64,000 bases of DNA from Nocardia wallacei (GTDB taxonomy: Bacteria; Actinomycetota; Actinomycetes; Mycobacteriales; Mycobacteriaceae): positions 1-64,000 of the forward strand of contig NZ_JARWQD010000106.1 in assembly GCF_029869545.1 (NCBI RefSeq). Reading direction: 5' to 3'. How positions within the stretch are numbered: the stretch's first letter is position 1; each line of letters begins with the position of its first letter. The position numbers were made by a program, and so were the translations under genes. Below, piece after piece: positions 60,305 through 64,000 of the stretch. A model generated the notes under the pieces. It did no database searches. It had not been told where the DNA came from and worked only from the letters and a program-made list of their open reading frames with translations.

Positions 60305-61369
60305 ATGTCCCTCACTCTCGACACCTACCGGCTGCTGGGCCGCTCCGGACTGCGGGTCTCGCCGCTGGCGCTGGGGACGATGACCTTCGGCGAAGACTGG
60401 GGCTGGGGTGCCGACCGCGACGAATCGCGCAAACTGCTCGACACCTATATCGGGCGCGGCGGCAACTTCATCGATACGGCCAGCATGTACACCGCGGGCA
60501 GCTCCGAGCGGCTGCTGGGCGAGTTCACCCGGGACAATCGCGAAAGCCTGGTGCTGGCAACGAAATACACGATGCTGCGGCGGCCGGGCGACCCGAATTC
60601 CGGTGGCAACCACCGCAAGAGCATGTTCGCCTCGGTGGAAGCCAGTCTGCGGCACCTGAATACCGACTACATCGATCTGCTCTACCTGCACGCCTGGGAC
60701 TTTCACACCCCGGTCGAGGAAATCCTGCGCGGGCTCGACGATCTGGTGCGCCAGGGCAAGGTGCTGTACGTGGCGATCTCCGACGCCCCGGCCTGGCAGG
60801 TCTCGCGCATGCAGGCCATCGCCGATCTGCGCGGCTGGTCGCCGCTGGTGGCACTGCAGATCGAGTACAGCCTCATCGAGCGCACCGGCGAACGCGACCT
60901 GATCCCGATGGCCCGGGAGCTGGGGCTGGGCGTGATCCCCTGGTCGCCGCTGGCCAGCGGGGTGCTCACCGGCAAGTACGGCCGCGCCGATCTCGCCGAC
61001 GGCGCCGTCGGTTCGCCCGAGGGCACGCGTAAGAACGTCGCCCTGTCCAGCGGTGCGCTCACCGAGCGCGGCCTCGCGATCGCCGAGGTCGTGAAAGAGG
61101 TTGCGGCGCAACTGGGTAGGACTCCGTCACAGGTCGCCCTGGCGTGGACCCTGCGCAACCCGGCGGTCACGGCCCCGATCATCGGCGCCCGCACCGCCGC
61201 CCAGTTGGAGGACAACCTCGGCGCCCTCGAGGTGGAGTTCGACGCCGAACATCTGGCCCGGCTCGAGGCGGCCAGCGCCATCACCCTGGGGTTCCCGCAC
61301 GACTTCCTGGAGCTGGAGATGACGCGGAACGTCACCGGTGGTGGGCTCAGGATCGAACCGCGCCGCTGA
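60305..61369 (+). CDS. Aldo/keto reductase
   Basis: A 354-residue NADPH-dependent oxidoreductase of the AKR (Kv-beta-like) family. The catalytic tetrad is complete: Asp57 (NFIDTAS), Tyr62 (MYTAGSS), Lys87 (LATKYT) and His129 (LLYLHAW). It reduces aldehydes or ketones; the natural substrate is unknown. ATG at 60305 follows AGGAGCACACACC. Divergent from the XRE/MmyB regulator, which probably represses it. Its last 23 bases overlap the convergent CPBP gene. Confidence 0.95.
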   Translation: MSLTLDTYRLLGRSGLRVSPLALGTMTFGEDWGWGADRDESRKLLDTYIGRGGNFIDTASMYTAGSSERLLGEFTRDNRESLVLATKYTMLRRPGDPNSGGNHRKSMFASVEASLRHLNTDYIDLLYLHAWDFHTPVEEILRGLDDLVRQGKVLYVAISDAPAWQVSRMQAIADLRGWSPLVALQIEYSLIERTGERDLIPMARELGLGVIPWSPLASGVLTGKYGRADLADGAVGSPEGTRKNVALSSGALTERGLAIAEVVKEVAAQLGRTPSQVALAWTLRNPAVTAPIIGARTAAQLEDNLGALEVEFDAEHLARLEAASAITLGFPHDFLELEMTRNVTGGGLRIEPRR

Positions 61370-62024
61370 CCCGCCCCGGAATCGCCGCACCGTGGTAGAA
61401 GTACCGGCCGAGGCCGACGGTGAAGACGAGCATGCCGTACACCGAATGCTCCACGGACGCGGTGAACAGCGACTGCGTCCGCAGGTACCGCGCCGCGAAG
61501 AACCATCCGCCGACGCCGCTGGCGACGACGGAGAACCAGTTGCCGAAAATGATGTGGACGTAGGCGAACGCGGCGGCGCTGGCGGCGACCAGCACGAGGC
61601 TCTCCCCGAAGACGGGCGCGTACCGCTGGAAGAGGAACGACCGGAAGACCAATTCCTGCGGGTACACGCTCAGCGCGGGATACAGGACCATCACCGCGAG
61701 CCACAACCACGGGTTCCGCCGGGGCAGGTCGAACAGGTCGTCGCGCCGCAGCAGCGCCACCGCCGCGCCTAGGGTGAGGGAGCTCGCTCCCGCCAGTGCC
61801 GCCATCGAGCGGGCCTCGGCCCGCAGCGCGGAGGTACGCCACAGCGCGGAGCGGTCGAAATCGGGTGCGCGCCGCAGGTAGGCGGCGGCGCCCGCGGCCA
61901 GCGCGAGCAGTGCGGGAATCGGTGGCTTACCGCGCATCAGCCGGTTGTAGGCCGTGGTGCCGCCGAAGAACAATGCCGCGTATTCGGCGCCCAGATATAT
62001 CCGCCGCCACCGCCGAATCCTCAT
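61347..62024 (-). CDS. CPBP-family (CAAX-protease-like) membrane protein
   Basis: A 225-residue multi-pass protein of the CPBP intramembrane metalloprotease family. Five to six helices are evident. The conserved motif region reads PQELVFRSFLFQR (the family has EExxxR; the first Glu is Gln here), followed by FAYVHIIFGNW and the third motif VEHSVYG. Loss of one Glu could reduce catalysis. ATG at 62024 is used; GTG at 62030 is possible. Members process or sense peptides, including some bacteriocin-immunity proteins. 3' end overlaps the aldo-keto reductase. Confidence 0.82.
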   Translation of the reverse strand: MRIRRWRRIYLGAEYAALFFGGTTAYNRLMRGKPPIPALLALAAGAAAYLRRAPDFDRSALWRTSALRAEARSMAALAGASSLTLGAAVALLRRDDLFDLPRRNPWLWLAVMVLYPALSVYPQELVFRSFLFQRYAPVFGESLVLVAASAAAFAYVHIIFGNWFSVVASGVGGWFFAARYLRTQSLFTASVEHSVYGMLVFTVGLGRYFYHGAAIPGRVSGAVRS

Positions 62025-62085
62025 GACCACACAATAATTGCGCTAACAACGAAGCCAGGGGACGCGCAGGCGAAGAATGGGTGAC

Positions 62086-62610
62086 TCACACCGAAACGGC
62101 GGGCCGCTCGGCGGTAGCGAGGACCCTTTCGCGATAGCAGCGCAGGGCGGCGAGTATGGCGAACAGCGCGGCCAGGGCGGCGAAGGCGATCCGGAAGCCC
62201 TGGCCGATCAGGAATTCCGTGGCGGCACGGTCGATTTCGGCGCGGGTGTGCTGGTCGCGCTCGTCGTAGAGAATGGTCGCCCGCGGCCACTGGTACATGG
62301 TCGACAGCACGCCCAGGCCGAACAGCACCGTGAGGAACGCCGCGATCGTCCAGCCCCGCGCCAGCCGCCCCCACAGCGACACCACCACCGCGACCAGCCC
62401 GGTCAGCAGCAGGGCTCCCCCGAGCGGCCGCATCACATCCCCCACCGCGACCACACTCATGAACTCCTCGGCCCGCACCAACGATTCGGGCACCTCACGA
62501 AAAACGTTCGGGTACAACAGCATCGTCTCCACCGCCGTCACCGCGAACACGAACGACGCCACGACCGCAAACACAGCCCCCGTCGCCCCGGCAACCGTAA
62601 CCTTCCGCAT
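62086..62610 (-). CDS. Integral membrane protein, four helices, unknown
   Basis: A 174-residue protein with four helices (about residues 7-29, 58-80, 87-104 and 139-158) and a long soluble loop with charged residues between helices three and four (YDERDQHTRAEIDRAATEFLIGQG). I do not recognise the family with confidence; the layout resembles DUF1772-like proteins. ATG at 62610. Same strand as the CPBP gene downstream (61-base gap), so both may be co-transcribed. Confidence 0.65.
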   Translation of the reverse strand: MRKVTVAGATGAVFAVVASFVFAVTAVETMLLYPNVFREVPESLVRAEEFMSVVAVGDVMRPLGGALLLTGLVAVVVSLWGRLARGWTIAAFLTVLFGLGVLSTMYQWPRATILYDERDQHTRAEIDRAATEFLIGQGFRIAFAALAALFAILAALRCYRERVLATAERPAVSV

Positions 62611-62816
62611 CCCCCGACATTAAGCCACCACCCCACCCCCCGAATCCGTCCCGAACCCCCATTGACACCTCAGGGCCTCCCCCCCCACTCACGACCCACA
62701 CCCACCCAGCCGCACCCCTTACCCATCCCCGCACCCCCTACAGGCCCCTGCAGGGCGTGCGGGAACACACAAACCGTGCGGGAACCAGCCCGCCCCGCTT
62801 GCCCGCCACGCTCCCC

Positions 62817-62960
62817 CGCATGTCTGCCCCGCTCACCGCATGCCCGGCACGCTCGCCCACATGTCTGCCCGGCTCACCGCATGCCCGGCACCTCACTCCG
62901 CATGCCCAGCACGCTCACCCACATTCCCAGCACGCACACCCACATTCCCGGCACGCACAC
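62817..62960. repeat. 20-21 bp tandem array leading into a hairpin element
   Basis: Seven degenerate units, best seen as CCACATTCCCGGCACGCAC and CGCATGCCCGGCACGCTC, of 20 or 21 bases, with an eighth passing into the left arm of the hairpin at 62967. The repeated TCCCGGCAC part matches the hairpin arm, as in the array at 53392. Confidence 0.85.
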
Positions 62961-62966
62961 CCGCAT

Positions 62967-62989
62967 TCCCGGCGTGCTTTTGGCCGGGA
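62967..62989 (+). repeat. Dispersed hairpin element, copy 4
   Basis: Arms TCCCGGC and GCCGGGA, loop GTGCTTTTG. It ends the 20-21 bp array and faces copy 5 (63011-63033) so that the pair makes a long inverted repeat of about 24 bases per arm with three mismatches. Confidence 0.8.
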
Positions 62990-63010
62990 TCCGTTGTTGA
63001 CCGCCGTGGA

Positions 63011-63033
63011 TTCCGGCCAAAAGCGTGCCGGAA
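63011..63033 (-). repeat. Dispersed hairpin element, copy 5
   Basis: Arms TTCCGGC and GCCGGAA, with the loop in reverse orientation (CAAAAGCGT). Inverted relative to copy 4; together they can fold as one large hairpin with a 21-base centre, or as two small ones. It lies 65 bases after the stop of the sirohydrochlorin chelatase gene. Confidence 0.8.
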
Positions 63034-63097
63034 ATAATGGGGCAGCCGGAGGTGCTGGGAATGGGCGCAGCGGTGATGGTGGGACGGCCGTGTGGGG

Positions 63098-64000
63098 TCA
63101 GGCCGGTGTGTGGGAGAGGGCGTGAGCGGCGGTGCGGTAGCGGGCGGCTAGTAGGCGGACTACCGCGGGGTGGACGCCGATGGGTTCGGCGACGCCGTCG
63201 GCGCCGCATTCGTGCAGGCGCTGGTGGAACAGGCCGTGGGCCAGCAGGTAGGAGGCGATGAAGACGCGGCGCTCGCCCGATTCGCGCAGCGACGCAACGA
63301 CTTCCGGGACCCTCGGGGTGCCCGTGGCGATATAGGCCGTCCGCACCGGGGCCGCCAGGTGTTCGCTGAGCATCATGGTCGCGCGGCGGACGTCGCGCCG
63401 CGCGCGGGCATCCGAGGATCCGGCGGCCGCGAAGACCACCGCGTCGCCGGGGCGCCAACCCGCGGCGCGTAACCGCATTCGCATGATGCGCGCCAGCGCC
63501 GGATCCGGCCCCATCGCGGGCGTCACCGCGACGACCGCGTGCCCGCTCTCGGCCACCTCGCGCGGCACGTCCTGGTACACGTGATACCCGGAGGCGAGGA
63601 AGGCCGGAACCACCACGGCCGGAACCGAACCCAGATCTCGCAGCACCTCGGCGGGCGAGGGCCCGAGCACATCCACGAACGCCGTCCGCACCACCGGGCC
63701 CGAATCACCCACGCGCACCGGAATTTCCGCCCCCGCTGCCAATACTCCGGAATCGATCGGCACGGGCCGCCGGTCACAGCACAGCACCCGTCCGTCACCA
63801 CGAGTAACCGCGGCGACACCACGCGCGGACATCCCCGCACCGACATGCTCTGCACCACAGGCGCTCTCACCGCCCACCGGCGAACCAGGCTCACTCGACC
63901 CGCCCACCGGTGCACCGAACTCGCGCAACCCGCTCACCGGCACGCCGATCTCATCACCCACCGGCGCACCGAGCTCCCGCGATACCGCCTCGGCCAGTGC
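63098..64000 (-). CDS. Sirohydrochlorin chelatase / CbiX-like (partial, N-terminus beyond window)
   Basis: The frame is open from 64000 to a stop at 63098 (about 300 codons). The visible N-terminal part ALAEAVSRELGAP and the core VRTAFVDVLGPSPAEVLRDL...VVVPAFLASGYHVYQDVP...VVAVTPAMGPDPALARIMRMRL...VFIASYLLAHGLFHQRL match CbiX-type ferrochelatases that insert iron (or cobalt) into sirohydrochlorin. In ordinary homologues ELGAP is followed at once by VRTAFVDVLGP; here about 95 residues rich in Gly/Val/Ser (repeats of GAPVGG, GVPVSG, GSPVGG) intervene. Siroheme is needed by sulfite and nitrite reductases. The active-site His near the N-terminus is beyond the window. Confidence 0.8.
   Translation of the reverse strand, partial: ALAEAVSRELGAPVGDEIGVPVSGLREFGAPVGGSSEPGSPVGGESACGAEHVGAGMSARGVAAVTRGDGRVLCCDRRPVPIDSGVLAAGAEIPVRVGDSGPVVRTAFVDVLGPSPAEVLRDLGSVPAVVVPAFLASGYHVYQDVPREVAESGHAVVAVTPAMGPDPALARIMRMRLRAAGWRPGDAVVFAAAGSSDARARRDVRRATMMLSEHLAAPVRTAYIATGTPRVPEVVASLRESGERRVFIASYLLAHGLFHQRLHECGADGVAEPIGVHPAVVRLLAARYRTAAHALSHTPA

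Larger units (their letters stand above)
62611..63097. other. C-rich intergenic region with array and hairpins
   Basis: A 487-base gap between the membrane-protein start and the sirohydrochlorin chelatase stop. It is dominated by C-rich tracts (62625-62760), a 20-21 bp tandem array (62817-62960) and two hairpin elements in opposite orientation (62967 and 63011). No gene is supported. Confidence 0.7.

Noticed and set aside
1..64000. tRNA, rRNA, riboswitch, IS element or prophage
   Set aside because: None seen: no T-loop/acceptor patterns, no rRNA stretches, no transposase, integrase or phage gene frames, and no recognised riboswitch core.

Overview
The window is about 70% G+C and reads like a chromosome of the Mycobacteriales, most likely Nocardia or a close relative. 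The main reason is synteny: the order ThiF/cyclodehydratase-like protein, ABC1 kinase, whiB7, uvrD2, mycoredoxin, nudC, potassium channel, adnB, adnA, lipV, alkyltransferase-like protein is the order of the M. tuberculosis Rv3196-Rv3204 block. An antigen-85-type esterase and a mycobacterial-type narGHJI operon agree. No rRNA, tRNA, CRISPR array, prophage or insertion sequence was seen. The first ~125 bases are almost pure G/C and look like a degraded contig edge.

Layout. 1-6374: a MaoC-type dehydratase cut by the window edge, the cyclodehydratase-like protein and ABC1 kinase, then an insertion relative to M. tuberculosis: an NCS2 permease and an arylsulfotransferase-like protein facing an XRE-cupin regulator across a short palindrome. 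6375-24578: stress and DNA-repair island (whiB7 with an attenuator-type leader, uvrD2, mrx1, nudC, K+ channel, adnBA, lipV, alkyltransferase-like protein), a double-VOC protein and a MobA-MoeA fusion. 24730-32355: an oligopeptide/dipeptide-type ABC operon facing an arylsulfatase; the ABC operon is preceded by a 23-codon leader with four consecutive Cys codons and a matching hairpin, which marks the locus as cysteine/sulfur controlled. 33688-40550: narGHJI nitrate reductase. 40591-42751: VapBC module, a kinase gene remnant, PadR regulator and DUF1772 protein. 42782-51594: a TetR-flanked four-gene catabolic operon (flavin monooxygenase, serine hydrolase, acyl-CoA synthetase, amidohydrolase) and a separate Baeyer-Villiger-type monooxygenase. 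51676-55297: Tat-exported phosphatase, antigen-85-like esterase, DUF6875-like protein. 55294-59253: a single-module NRPS (C-A-T-TE). 59358-64000: regulator/aldo-keto reductase pair, CPBP protease homologue, a membrane protein and a partial sirohydrochlorin chelatase.

Molybdenum cofactor synthesis (MobA-MoeA) fits the NarG it would serve, about 9 kb away. Sulfur themes recur: arylsulfotransferase-like protein, arylsulfatase plus transporter, polycysteine leader, and CbiX (siroheme for sulfite/nitrite reductase).

The most unusual structural signal is a dispersed 23-25 bp hairpin element (CCGGC-(R/Y)-GCTTTTGGCCGG type; five copies). Three copies end or abut tandem-repeat arrays between genes, and one sits in-frame inside adnB within a low-complexity insertion. 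Comparable low-complexity insertions occur in adnA and in the sirohydrochlorin chelatase, so minisatellite-like growth inside conserved enzymes appears to be a property of this genome.
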